A stretch of DNA of 64,000 nt, from positions 2,559,001 to 2,623,000 of the forward strand of contig NC_059214.1 of assembly GCF_020615455.1 (NCBI RefSeq), read 5' to 3'. Of the stretch, positions 45,946-58,200 are shown in pieces. How positions within the stretch are numbered: the stretch's first letter is position 1; every line of letters starts with the position of its first letter. The notes beneath the pieces were generated by a model. It was not told the DNA's origin, made no database searches, and saw nothing but the letters and a program-made list of their open reading frames with translations. The stretch comes from Coregonus clupeaformis (taxonomy: Eukaryota > Chordata > Actinopteri > Salmoniformes > Salmonidae). Made by a program: the position numbers and the translations under genes.

Positions 45946-46100
45946 TTTACATTTTAGTCATTTAGCAGATGCTCTTATCCAGAGCGACTTACAGTTAGTG
46001 AGTGCGTACATTTTTCATACTGGCCCCCCGTGGGAAACGAACCCACAACCCTGGCGTTGCAAGCGCCATGCGCTACCAACTGAGCTACAGGGGACCCTGT
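45946..46100 (-). mobile_element. Full V-SINE
   Basis: V-SINE core, then B box and A box in complement (CTACCAACTGAGCTACAGGG). Adjacent to the hAT-like fragment exactly as in copy B. Confidence 0.9.
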
Positions 46101-46230
46101 GGCATAAATAACTAGTATAAACATATGAGTTTAATTCATAACATACCACATCTGGTCTAGTGACCATCGACCTGAGTGTTACAAACAGAACACTGGAAAT
46201 CATGTGTATTACAGAAAGGGAAAATATATA

Positions 46231-47785
46231 CACTGCTCAAAGAAATAAAGGGAACACTAAAATAACACATCCTAGATCTGAATGAATGAAATAATCTTAT
46301 TAAATACTTTTTTCTTTACATAGTTGAATGTGCTGACAACAAAATCACACAAAAATTATCAATGGAAATCAAATTCATCAACCCATGGAGGTCTGGATTT
46401 GGAGTCACCCTCAAAATTAAAGTGGAAAACCACACTACAGGCTGATCCAACTTTGATGTAATGTCCTTAAAACAAGTCAAAATGAGGCTCAGTAGTGTGT
46501 GTGGCCTCCATGTGCCTGTATGACCTCCCTACAACGCCTGGGCATGCTCCTGATGAGGTGGCGTATGGTCTCCTGAGGGATCTCATCCCAGACCTGGACT
46601 AAAGCATCCGCCAACTCCTGGACAGTCTGTGGTGCAACAATGATGTCCCAGATGTGCTCAATTGGATTCAGGTCTGGGGAACGGGCGGGCCAGTCCATAG
46701 CATCAATGCCTTCCTCTTGCAGGAACTGCTGACACACTCCAGCCACATGAGGTCTAGCATTGTCTTGCATTAGGAGGAACCCAGGGCCAACCGCACCAGG
46801 ATATGGTCTCACAAGGGGTCTGAGGATCTCATCTCGGTACCTAATGGCAGTCAGGCTACCTCTGGCGAGCACATGGAGGGCTGTGCGGCCCCCCAAAGAA
46901 ATGCCACCCCACACCATGACTGACCCACCGCCAAACCGGTCATGCTGGAGGATGTTGCAGGCAGCAGAACGTTCTCCACGGCGTCTCCAGACTCTGTCAC
47001 GTCTGTCACGTGCTCAGTGTGAACCTGCTTTCATCTGTGAAGAGCACAGGGCGCCAGTGGCGAATTTGCCAATCTTGGTGTTCTCTGGCAAATGCCAAAC
47101 GTCCTGCACGGTGTTGGGCTGTAAGCACAACCCCCACCTGTGGACGTCGGGCCCTCGTACCACCCTCATGGAGTCTGTTTCTGACCGTTTGAGCAGACAC
47201 ATGCACATTTGTGGCCTGCTGGAGGTCATTTTGCAGGGCTCTGGCAGTGCTCCTCCTGCTCCTCCTTGCACAAAGGCGGAGATAGCGGTCCTGCTGCTGG
47301 GTTGTTGCCCTCCTACGGCCTCCTCTACGTCTCCTGATGTACTGGCCTGTCTCCTGGTAGCGCCTCCATGCTCTGGACACTACGCTGACAGACACAGCAA
47401 ACCTTCTTGCCACAGCTCACATTGATGTGCCATCCTGGATGAGCTGCACTACCTGAGCCACTTGTGTGGGTTGTAGACTCCGTCTCATGCTACCACTAGA
47501 GTGAAAGCACCGCCAGCATTCAAAAGTGACCAAAACATCAGCCAGGAAGCATAGGAACTGAGAAGTGGTCTGTGGTCACCACCTGCAAAACCAGTGCTTT
47601 ATTGGGGGTGTCTTGCTAATTGCCTATAATTTCCACCTGTTGTCTATTCCATTTGCACAACAGCATGTGAAATTTATTGTCAATCAGTGTTGCTTCCTAA
47701 GTGGACAGTTTGATTTCACAGAAGTGTGATTGACTTGGAGTTACATTGTGTTGTTTAAGTGTTCCCTTTATTTTTTTGAGCAGTG
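46231..47785 (-). mobile_element. Tc1-like transposon T9, transposase broken
   Basis: Ends CACTGCTCAAAGAAATAAAG and inverse at 47785, each beside TA. Minus-strand transposase (47488-46489): start MRRSLQPTQV, a stop before AVARRFAVSV, HTH and linker open to FTDESRFTLST, a shift, then VMVWGGISLGG, LMQDNARPH and SPDLNPIEHIW with 34 residues between the last D and E. A small deletion follows IEHIWDI. Confidence 0.92.
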
Positions 47786-49090
47786 TACATATGCTAAACA
47801 TATACATCCTAAATATCTCCATTACATACACCAACGACTTTAAGTCAATCAGTCAAGGTGTGGGATTGTGTGGGATGCGAGAAACTATTGATGTTCTGTA
47901 GACTGGACTAGGTAACGCAAATCAAATGAAAAAAAGGGCCTGCCCTGCCTCAGATTTGTTTCTCAGGCTAGACAGCATTGGTACATGTAGCTACTAAATC
48001 ATTACCCGTCTGTCTGTCATTCCCTACACGCTATTCAGCAGGCTCCAGGAGTGAAGTTACTCGATCCAGTCAACACAGTGGGTATTACCACCGGATAGCC
48101 CATACAGGAAAAGGTTAGTGTTATCCATTCACAGAGAAAAGCTATGAGAGTGGCCTGAGATGGTTTCAGTGTGTTTTAATCATTGAGTATTAATACAGTG
48201 TATTAACCCTGCATGGCTGCTAGGTAGAGCGAGAGAGAGGGCTGGTTGTAAATGAGATTCCTGTTGGGATGGAGAGCATGAGTGGGCCTAACAGTATAAC
48301 CAAAGGGCATTAGAGTAATGATTAACTACCATAAGGGTCACTATGGTCATCTTACTGCTGCTAAAACAACTAATGGAAGAAAAAATATATATATTCTTGA
48401 TTGTATAGGCCTGTGTGCTGTGATATTGAGAGGCATCATTCTTTGACAACAGTGTGATAAAAGGATAGTAGTATCTGTAGCTTAAAAAAATGACGTACCT
48501 AAATGTTCAATATAATGTAGCTGTAACAGAGACCCCTCTGTCCCCTCTGACCATGGATGGACACCACTGACACCAGTGTTCAGAATATATGGAAATGTTA
48601 AAAATGTCTTTACGTTTCCAGGAAGAGAGGAAGCACTAAGGAAGATTAAAAGGGGTCAGAACCTGGCAGAGAGGAAGGGCTGCCAAGACGTAGATCAATA
48701 GCACACTCATCTCAGTCATCTCTGTCCCAACATCAAGCAACTCCCATACATGAACACACCTGTAAATGTGCTCTGCACCATTTAAAACAAGTTCATTAAA
48801 AGACATACAGAAACATTCAGAACATACATATCATACAGTATTTGCTTTACAATCATCCATACAAATTATGAACTTGTGAAATAAGTACATCAAGAAGGAG
48901 GGGCTGTGGTTATATCAAAAACAAGGTGAGAAAAAAAGGACATGGGTCCAAAATGACATGAGTTTGGTAGTATAAAGAACAGTTTAATTAACGGCAACAG
49001 CAAATATATCAGGTCCCAGAATCTGAAGATAGGCTAATTTGCTCAGTCACTTGGGCATTGACTTTGGCAAGCTGTGACAATGTCTCAGAG
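47786..49090. other. Non-coding stretch, nothing recognised
   Basis: AT-rich. The right part may be the old 3' untranslated region of the MHC-like relic. Confidence 0.4.
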
Positions 49091-49761
49091 CTAGTGTCTC
49101 CTCTTCCTGACACAAACAACAAAGCTTAGCAGAATAGTTATCACCACCATCATAGTCAGTGGAACTGAAAGCACAGCTAGGCTGACTCTGTCTCTGCCTG
49201 GCTCAGGTACCCAGCTGACATCCAGCTTGTTGTCCAGACTGAGGTGGGAGACAGTGCAGGTATAGTTGTGTCTCTCTCTCAGTTCCTCTGCAATGACCTC
49301 AGCTGGTACGCCCCATCTACATTGGGCAGCAGCTGCCCCCCTGTCAGCTCCTGTTCTGTTATTGGCTGGCCGTCAATCAGCAGGTTCAGGTTGATGTGTC
49401 GTGGTTAAAAACCAAACGCCAGACAGCTCACATGGAGCCCTCCAGACTTGGCTTTCTTTCTGAGTCTGATTATGGGACGCACTTTACGCATCACAATGTA
49501 ATTTTCTCTCTCCAGGAAAATCTTCAATGTTTTTTATGCAAAGGGGAAGGTCAACGTGCGCATAAAGCATTTTCACATATTCTAGCTTCACCTCATCCCA
49601 TGCTAACTGTGGGTTTCCAGTATAGTATGTATACTGAGTCATGTTATATCACATCCCATCTGCAATAATCTTATTGAAAGTGTCTCTGGACAGCATTAGG
49701 ACCGGTTTATCATTGTTCAACATCTCACAGCCAACCATTCTCTGCTGTACATGAATACCTT
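49091..49761 (-). pseudogene. MHC class I-like heavy chain pseudogene (alpha2, alpha3, transmembrane)
   Basis: Read on minus from a cag acceptor-like site at 49762. The alpha2-like part has QQRMVGCEM, YYTGNPQLAWDEVKLEYV and a helix. It runs without an intron into an alpha3 Ig C1 domain with SCLAFGF, then a stop where the usual YPR tyrosine would be, then PRHINLNLLIDGQPITEQEL, LLPNVDGAYQLR, and after a shift NYTCTVSHLSL with the second Ig cysteine. A hydrophobic span (SVPLTMMVVITILLSFVV) and a short CVRKRRH tail end at TAG 49091. There are two in-frame stops and two shifts, and no alpha1 or signal peptide. The fused alpha2-alpha3 arrangement suggests a partly processed copy, as known for some teleost L-lineage class I genes. 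Class I identity is fairly sure, lineage is not. Confidence 0.7.
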
Positions 49762-49794
49762 CTGTGAAATTAAAGCGTTGTTTTAATTAACTGA

Positions 49795-50298
49795 AAATAT
49801 TTGGCATGGGTCCCCAGATCCTCAAACAGTTCTACAGTTGCACCATCGAGAGCATCCTGACCGGTTGCATCACCGCCTGGTATGGCAACTGCTCGGCATC
49901 CGACCGTAAGGCGCTACAGTGGGTAGTGCGTACGGCCCAGTACATCACTGGAGCCAAGCTTCCTGCCATCTAGGACCTATATAATAGGCGGTGTCAGAGG
50001 AAGGCCCAAAAAATTGTCAAAGACTCCAGTCACCCAAGTCATAGACTGTTCTCTCTGCTACCGCACGGCAAGCGGTACCCGAGCGCCAAGTCTAGGTCCA
50101 AAAGGCTCCTTAACAGCTTCTACCCCCAAGCCATAAGACTGCTGAACAATTAATCAAATGGCCACCCGGACTATTTACACTGCTGCTACTCGCTGTTTAT
50201 TATCTATGCATAGTCACTTTACCCCAACCTACATGTACAAATTACCTAGACTATCCTGTATCCCCGCACATTGACTCGGTACCGGTACCCCCTGTATA
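49795..50298 (+). mobile_element. L2/Rex-like LINE copy 2, 3' end
   Basis: Starts abruptly (5' truncation) at AAATATTTGGCATGGGTCCC and matches 36800-37130 closely, including the GCATCACCGCCTGGTATGGC stretch, then continues into the tail. T7 is inserted in the tail. Confidence 0.85.
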
Positions 50299-51532
50299 CA
50301 GTACATTCAGAAAGTATTCAGACCCTTTGATTTTTCCCACATTTTGTTAAGTTACAGACTTATTCTAAAACTGATTAAATTACTTTTTTTCTCTCATCTA
50401 CACACAATACCCCATAATAGTAGTTTTTTTTACATTTTGGCAAATGTATAAAAAATAAAAAAACATAAATATCTTATTTACATAAGTATTCAGACCCTTT
50501 GCTATGAGACTTGAAATGTAGCTCAGGTGCATCCTATTTCCATTGATCATCCTTGAGATGTTTCTACAACTTGATTGGAGTCCACCTGTGGTAAATTCAA
50601 TTGATTGGATATGATTTGGAAAGACACACTATATAAGGTCCCACAGTTGACAGTGCATGTCAGAGCAAAAACCAAGCCATGAGGTTGAAGGAATTGTACC
50701 TAGTGCTCCGAAACAGGATTTTGTCGAGGCACAGATCTGGGGAAGGGTAAAATGTGTGCAGCATTGAAGGTCCCCAAGAACACAGTGGCCTCCATCATTC
50801 TTAAATGGAAGAAGTTTGGAACCACCAAGACTCTTCCTAGAGCTGGCCGCCCGGCCAAACTGAGCAATCGGGGGAGAAGGGCACCATCCCTACGGTGAAG
50901 CATGGTGGTGGCAGCATCATGCTGTGGGGATGTTTTTCAGTGGCAGGGACTGGGAGACTAGTCAGGATCGAGGGAAAGATGAACACAGCAAAGTACAGAG
51001 AGATCCTTGATGAAAGCGCTCAGGACCTCAGACTGGGGCGAAGGTTCACCTTCCAACAGGACAACGACCCTAATCACTCAGCAAAGACAACATAGGAGTG
51101 GCTTCGGGACAAGTCTCTGAAAGTTCTTGAGTGGCCCAGCCAGAGCCCAGCCTTGAACCCGATCGAACCTCTTTGGAGAGACCTGAAAATAGCTGTGCAG
51201 CAACGCTCCCCATCCAACCTGACAGAGCTTGAGATGATCAGCAGAGAAGAATGGGAGAAACTCCCAAATACAGGTGTGCCAAGCTTGTAGTGTCATACCC
51301 AAGAAGACTCAAGGCTGTAATCGCTGCCAAAGGTGCTTCAACAAAGTACTGAGTAAAGGGTCTGAATACTTATGTAAATTTGATATTTCATTTTGAAAAA
51401 GAACAACAATTTACCAAAAATGTTTGAGTGTATAGTGTGTAGATTGATGAGGAAAATCTATTTTAGAATAAGGCTGTAATGTAACATAATGTGGAAAAAG
51501 TCAAGGGGTCTGAGTACTTTCCGTATGCACTG
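50299..51532 (+). mobile_element. Tc1-like transposon T7, transposase broken
   Basis: Starts CAGTACATTCAGAAAGTATT next to TA; right end CCGTATGCACTG. Transposase on + from ATG 50679 (MRLKELYLVLRNRIL) to TGA 51352, with stops in the HTH half and a deletion before GTIPTVKHGGGSIMLWGCF. QQDNDPNHS and ALNPIEPLW remain. Confidence 0.9.
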
Positions 51533-51558
51533 TGTATATATATATATATATATATTTA

Positions 51559-52610
51559 CACTGAACAAAAATATAAACGCAACATGTAAAGTGTTGGTCC
51601 CATGTTTCATGAGCTGAAATAAAAGATCCCAGACATTTTCCATACGTACAAAGCTTATTTCTCTCAAATTTTGTTCCACAAATTTGTTTACATTGCCAAG
51701 ATAATCCATCCACCTAACAGGTGTGGCATATCAAGAAGCTGATTAAACAGCATGATCTTTACACAGGTGCACCTAGTGCTGGGGACAATAAAATGTGCAG
51801 TTTTGTCACACAACACAATGCCACAATGTCTCAAGTTTTGAGGGAGCGTGCAATTGACATGCTGACTGCAGGAATGTCCATCAGAGCTGTTGCCAGATAG
51901 TTTATGGTAGAGAAATTAACATTAAATTGTCTCAAACTTTGTTTTAGAGATGTTTTTGAAGTATGTCCAACCGGGCCTCACAACCGCAAACCACCTGTAT
52001 GGTGTTGTGTGGGCGAGCGGTTTGCTGATATCAACGTTGTGATTCCTATGGTGGCGGTGGGGTTATGGTATGGGCAGGCATAAGCTACGGACAATGAACA
52101 CAATTGCATTTTATCGATGGCAATTTGAAGGTACAGAGATACCATGACGAGATCCTGGAGGCCCATTGTCGTGCCATTCATCCGCCGCAATCACCTCATG
52201 TTTCAGCATGATAATGTACGGCCCCATGTCTCAAGGATCTGTACACAATTCCTGGAAGCTGAAAATGTCCCAGTTCTTCCATGGCCTGCATACTCACCAG
52301 ACATGTCAAACATTGATCCTGTTCGGGATGCTCTGGATCGACGTGTACAACAGAGTGTTCCAGTTCCCGCCAATATCCAGCAACTTCGCAGAGAGGAGTG
52401 GGACAACATTCCACAGGCCACAATGAACAGCCTGATCAACTCTATGCGAAGGAGATGTGTCGCGCTCCATGAGGCAAATGGTGGTCACACCAGATACTGA
52501 CTGGTTTTCTGATCCACGCCCCTACTTTTTTTAAAGGTATCTGTGACCAACAGATGCATATCTGTATTCCCAGTCATATGAAATCCATAGATTAGGGCCT
52601 AATGAATTTA
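51559..52610 (+). mobile_element. Tc1-like transposon T10, right end lost
   Basis: Left end CACTGAACAAAAATATAAAC after TA. Transposase on + from ATG 51826 (MSQVLRERAIDMLTAGMSI) to TGA 52500; early stops. The last 118 codons are open with FQHDNVRPH. The usual acidic residue of the IEHVWDALD motif is changed (NIDPVRDALD), which would destroy catalysis. The right inverted end is replaced by an inverted second copy. Confidence 0.88.
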
Positions 52611-52770
52611 CACTGAACAAAAATATAAACACAACATGGAACAATTTCTAAGACTTTACTGAGTTACAGTTCATATAAGGAAAATCAGTCGATTTAAATA
52701 AATTCATTAGGTTGTTGATTGTTTCCTGTGGAATGTTGTCCTCTCCTTAAATGGCTAAAATGTACAGTCT
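52611..52770 (-). mobile_element. Inverted partial copy of the T10 family
   Basis: Begins CACTGAACAAAAATATAAAC directly after TA, runs to TTCATTAGG (complement of 52599-52607), then jumps to TTTCCTGTGGAATGTTGTCC, which is the complement of T10 near 52410. Internally deleted. Confidence 0.78.
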
Positions 52771-52784
52771 GTTGGGTGCTTTAG

Positions 52785-53025
52785 GGATTAAATTGGTAAA
52801 AGTTAGGAGTGGCCCAGTCAGAGCCCTGACCTAAATCCAATCGAAAGTGTGTGGCATGATGACTTGAAGATTGCTGTCCATCAACGCTCCCTAAGGAACT
52901 TGACAGAGCTTGAACAGTTTTGTAAAGAATGGTCAAATATTGTCAAATCTAGGTGTACAAAGTAGGTAGAGACCTATCCCAACAGACAGCTGTAATTTCT
53001 GCAAAAGGTACTTCCACCAAGTAAT
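52785..53025 (+). pseudogene. Tc1 transposase C-terminal fragment
   Basis: Translates, with shifts, to EWPSQSPDLNPIES, DLKIAVHQRSLRNLTELEQF and a KGTSTK end. Closest in this window to T11. No inverted ends seen. Confidence 0.75.
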
Positions 53026-55130
53026 AACTTGAGACTATTTCAGTGTTGTATTTTTTATGTATACTTTTTTTCAACAAAAAAAAACTCCCCTTAAAAGTCC
53101 TTCTTTAAATGCATGAAACTCTGAGGCACTGACAACAAAATGTGAAGAAAAGTTCAAGAGGTTATAGACTTTCTATTTTCACTCTTTATGCTATCGCACA
53201 CACTCTGTCCACTTGTGACAACCAGCCCCATCGCGGGGTTGGATGTCACACAGTATGGTATTGGTTGTCACAATGTTTGCTAGTAGCTTATTCCTTTTGT
53301 AACAGGAAATGAAGCAATATTGCATACAGTCTTAGAAATAGCTAGGTCATTCTTTGATCAAACGATAACATATGACATTTTGCGTGTGTATGCGTGTGTT
53401 TGCACATGCATGTGTGCGTGCATGGGCGTGTGACAGAAGGAATATGTGTGTGTGAGAGAGAGGCAACGAAGGGAGCACAAGCACAAAAGAGCTTGGGATT
53501 TAATCAGTAATGTAGTGGTAAAAAATCGGTGGGTAAACTCTGATCGCCGGTCACGGTGAAAAAAGTTCAGCTTCCTATACTTTTAATGCATTTTGTTGCA
53601 AAAGTTTTGTAAACTGTTGGGCCCAAAAAAAAGTGGGTAAACTGCGTTTATTTGCGTTTACCCTACACTACACCACTGGATTTATTATAATGGTGTTGAA
53701 ATTATAATGGAGTTGAAGGTGATAACCAGCCCCACATTCCATATAACAACCATCCCCTACAACAATGAACAATCTGCCCAGATTATTTACTGTACCTAAA
53801 AATCATCACACCTTCCAGGAACTAAGTATTAATATATTCTTATGATGGAAACAAAGCATACCTTTGAACAGTCTGCAATATAAACTGTTTCTCAAACACT
53901 GCGGACATTTTTAATGTTTGGTTTAGTTTTTTATTCCTTTTGTCTTGCAGAGAGATGATGTTCCCTCTGGCCTCTGTTGATTAAGGCATTTAGTGTGCCA
54001 AACTATTTGTTTCTCAAATATGATGCTGCTTGGTAATAAGCATCCCCCTGGGCACAGACGTCAGTTCAACATCTAGTTTTGATTTACATTTGGTTGTTTT
54101 TTCAACTAATGTAAAATCAATGTAAAATCAACAAAACATTTCAGGTTAAAGGTTTGGGGAAGAAAATACGAAATGCCCTTAAATTGCAGAATTTTTGCAA
54201 ATCCAATCAGTTTTCCACGTTGATTCAACATCATCACATTGATTATTTTGGATGAAATTGCATGGCTGGAAAAATCTTGGACTAAATTGGGTAGATTGGC
54301 AGGTCGGTTCTGCTTGTGTATTCCCGTAGCATGGCAGCTTTCTTTATCTGTTGAATATGGAGTCTGTCTGTTTTGACATGGAGCCGAAGGAGCACTGACG
54401 GAACCTCCTTAGTGAGCCGCTCTCAGCTTGACACGACTGGACTGCATGGTCTCGCTCTCTGTGTGTGTGTTCATTCTCGCTCCGCTCTGGTCGGTGGATC
54501 AGGAGGTGGTGTCGTTGTGTGTGTGTGTGTGTGGGCTCTCAACTATAAAAGCCCACGGCTGCCTCACCCCCTCCTCTCCTCTTCTCACCCCGTCCGCCTG
54601 GGTCACACAGCCATCCATCACAGCCCCGCTCTCCCCCATCCCTCTCTACCCTCCCTCCCACCCCTCTCCACCCTCTCCAGGGAACTCATAATGTTTTGGT
54701 GCCATTTTTCTCTCTCCACTCAGTCAGGCTGTGGTCGGCTGTGATAGAAGTGACAGTGTGTGTCTTTAGAGTGTAATGAAGAGCCCTGCCTGTAGTGCCT
54801 GGCTCTATGAGCCATAGCAGCAGACACTCTACTCTACGTGCTTCTCTCTGCTCCTCACTCAGCAGTAGTGGCAGCATTGAAGTCGTTTCAGCTTAGATTG
54901 AGATGTACTTTAGTCTCCTCAAACAGCTATGTGTCTAACGTCATAGTATGCTACACTTCCTCTCTAAGTGAAGAGGCTCAGGCAGATGGAGGAATAGAAG
55001 CAGCCCTTCAGGCAGACAGTACACTGCTGTGAGTAGTAAAGCAGTGTGTTTATACCGCTGAGAGTTGAGACTGTAGCATACTGGTAGTATCTTTCAATGC
55101 TTCAGTAAATATATACCTTTCCTCTCCTTC
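53026..55130. other. Non-coding stretch; possible TATA-type promoter near 54540
   Basis: Mostly featureless. CTATAAAAG at 54543-54551 lies in a GC- and CT-rich stretch, a plausible but unproven TATA box on +. At 54047-54260 CTGGGCACAGACGTCAGTTC and following resemble a dispersed salmonid repeat. No exon is convincing. Confidence 0.3.
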
Positions 55131-55131
55131 T

Positions 55132-55134
<3 letters not shown>

Positions 55135-55187
<53 letters not shown>

Positions 55188-55230
55188 ATCTCTATCTCTA
55201 TCTCTATCTCTCTCTCGCTTTCTCTCTCTC
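55135..55230. repeat. (CT)n microsatellite with CTAT units
   Basis: About 22 CT units, then CTCTAT repeats, at the 3' end of LINE C. Confidence 0.9.
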
Positions 55231-58200
55231 CATTTTCAATTTAAGGGACTTTATTGGCATGGGAAACATATGTTTACATTGCCAAAGCAAGTTAAATAGA
55301 TAATAAACAAAAGTGAAATAAACAAAAACAAATGTTTTGACAGTAAACATTACACTCACAAAAGTTCCAAAAGAATAAAGACATTTCCAATGTCATATTA
55401 TGTGCAAATAGTTAAAGTACAAAAGGGAAAATAAATAAACATAAATATGGGTTGTATTAACAATGGTGTTTGTTCTTCGCTGGTTGCCCTTTTCTTGTGG
55501 CAACAGGTCACAAATCTGGCACACTGTGGTATTTCACCCATTAGATATGGGAGTTGATCAAAATTGGATTTGTTTTCAAATTCTTTGTGGGTCTGTGTAA
55601 TCTGAGGGAAATATGTGTCTCTAATATGGTCATACATTTGGCAGGAGGTTAGGAAGTGCAGCTCAGTTTCCACCTCATTTTGTGGGCAGTGTGCACATAG
55701 CCTGTCTTCTCTTGAGAGCCAGGTCTGCCTACGGCGGCCTTTCTCAATAGCAATGCTCACTGAGTCTGTACATAGTCAAAGCTTTCTTTAAGTTTGGGTC
55801 AGTCACAGTGGTCAGGTATTCTGCCACTGTGTACTCTCTGTTTAAGGCCAAATAGCATTCTAGTTTGCTCAGTTTTTTTTTGTTAATTCTTTCCAATGTG
55901 TCAAGTAATTATCTTTTTGTTTTCTCATGATTTGGCTGGGTCTAATTGTGTTGCTGTCCTGGGACTCTGTGGGGTCTGTTTGTGTTTGTGAGCAGAGCCC
56001 CAGGACCAGCTTGCTTAGGGGACTCTTCTCCAGGTTCATCTCTCTGTAGGTGTTGGCTTTGTTATGGAAGGTTTGGGAATCGCTTCCTTTTAGGTGGTTG
56101 TAGAATTTAACGGCTCTTTTCTGGATTTTGATAATTAGCAGTATCGGCCTAATTCTGCTCTGCATGCATTATTTGGTGTTTTACGTTGTACACAGAGGAT
56201 ATTTTTTCAGAATTCTGCAAGCAGAGTCTCAATTTGGTGTTTGTCCCATTTTGTGAATTCTTGGTTGGTGAGTGGACCCCAGACCTAACAACCATAAAGG
56301 GCAATGGGTTCTATAACTGATTCAAGTATGTTTAGCCAGATCTTAATTGGTATGTCGAATTTTATGTTTCCTTTTGATGGCATAGAAGGCCCTTCTTGCC
56401 TTGTCTCTCAGATCGTTCACAGCTTTGTGGAATTACCTGTGGCGCTGATGTTTAGGCCGAGGTATGTATTGTTTTTTGTTTTTTTTTCTAGATGGAATTT
56501 GTATTTGTGGTCCTGGCAACTGGACCTTTTTTGGAACACAATTATTTTTGTCTTACTGAGATTTACTGTCAGGGCCCAGGTCTGACAGAATATGTGCAGA
56601 AGATCTAGGTGCTGCTGAAGGCCCTCCTTGGTTGGTGACAAAAGCACCAGATCATCAGCAAACAGTAGACATTTGACTTCAGATTCTAGTAGGGTGAGGC
56701 CGGGTGCTGCAGACTGTTCTAGTGCCCTCGCCAATTCGTTGATATATATGTTGAAGAGGGTGGGGCTTAAATTGGCCCTCGCCAATTTGTTGATGTACAG
56801 TGCCTTGCGAAAGTATTCACCTGCCGTGGTATTTTTCCTATTTTGTTGCCTTACAACCTGGAATTAAAATGGGTTGTATCATTTGATTTACACAACATGC
56901 CTCCCACTTTGAAGATGCAAAATATTTGTTCTTGTGAAACAAGCAAGAAATAAGACAAAAAAACAGAACTTGAGCGTGCATAACTATTCACCCCCCCAAA
57001 GTCAATACTTCGTAGAGCCACCTTTTGCAGCAATTACAGCTGCAAGTCTCTTGGGGTATGTCTCTATAAGCTTGGCACATCTAGCCACTGGGATTTTTGC
57101 CCATTCTTCAAGGCAAAACTGCTCCAAGCTCCTTCAAGTTGGATGGGTTCCGCTGGTGTACAGCAATCTTTAAGTCATACCACAGATTCTCAATTGGATT
57201 GAGGTCTGGGCTTTGACTAAGCCATTCCAAGACATTTAAATGTTTCCTCTTAAACCACTTGAGTGTTGCTTTAGCAGTATGTTTAGGGTCATTGTCCTGC
57301 TGGAAGGTGAACCTCTGTCCCAGTCTCAAATCTCTGGAAGACTGAAACAGGTTTCCCTCAAGAATTTCCCTGTATTTAGCGCCATCCATCATTCCTTCAA
57401 TTCTGACCAGTTTCCCAGTCCCTGCCGATGAAAAACATCTCCACAGCATGATGCTGCCACCACCATGCTTCACTGTGGGGATGGTGTTCTCGGGGTGATG
57501 AGAGGTGTTGGGTTTGCGCCAGACATAGCATTTTTCTTGATGGACAAAAAGCTCAATTTTAGTCTCATCTGACCAGAGTCCCTTTTTCCATATGTTTGGG
57601 GAGTCTCCCACATGCCTTTCGGCAAACACCAAACGTGTTTGCTTATTTTTTTCTTTAAGCAATGGCTTTTTTTTGGCCACGCTTCCGTAATGCCCAGCTC
57701 TGTGGAGTGTACGGCTTGAAGTGGTCCTATGTACAGATACTCCAATCTCCGCTGTGGAGCTTTGCAGCTCCTTCAGGGTTATCTTTGGTCTCTTTGTTGC
57801 TTCTCTGATTAATGCCCTCCTTGCCTGGTCCGTGAGTTTAGGTGGGCGGCCCTCTCTTGGCAGGTTTGTTGTGGTGCCATATTCTTTCCATTTTTTAAAT
57901 AATGGATTTAATGGTGCTCCGTGGGATGTTCAAAGGTTCTGATATTTTTTTATAACCCAACCCTGATCTGTACTTCTCCACAACTTTGTCCCTGACCTGT
58001 TTGGAGAGCTCCTTGGTCTTCATGGTGCCGCTTGCTTGGTGGTGCCCCTTGCTTAGTGGTGTTGCAGACTCTGGGGCCTTTCAGAACAGGTGTATATAAA
58101 CTGAGATCATGTGACAGATCATGTGACACTTAGTTTGCACACAAGTGGACTTCATTTAACTAATTATGTGACTTCTGAAGGTAATTGGTTACACCAGATC

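Noticed and set aside
46760..47425. 221-codon + strand ORF
   Set aside because: Shadow of the T9 transposase on minus.
54373..54744. 123-codon ORF after a TATA-like region
   Set aside because: Low-complexity composition, no recognisable domain or splice context.
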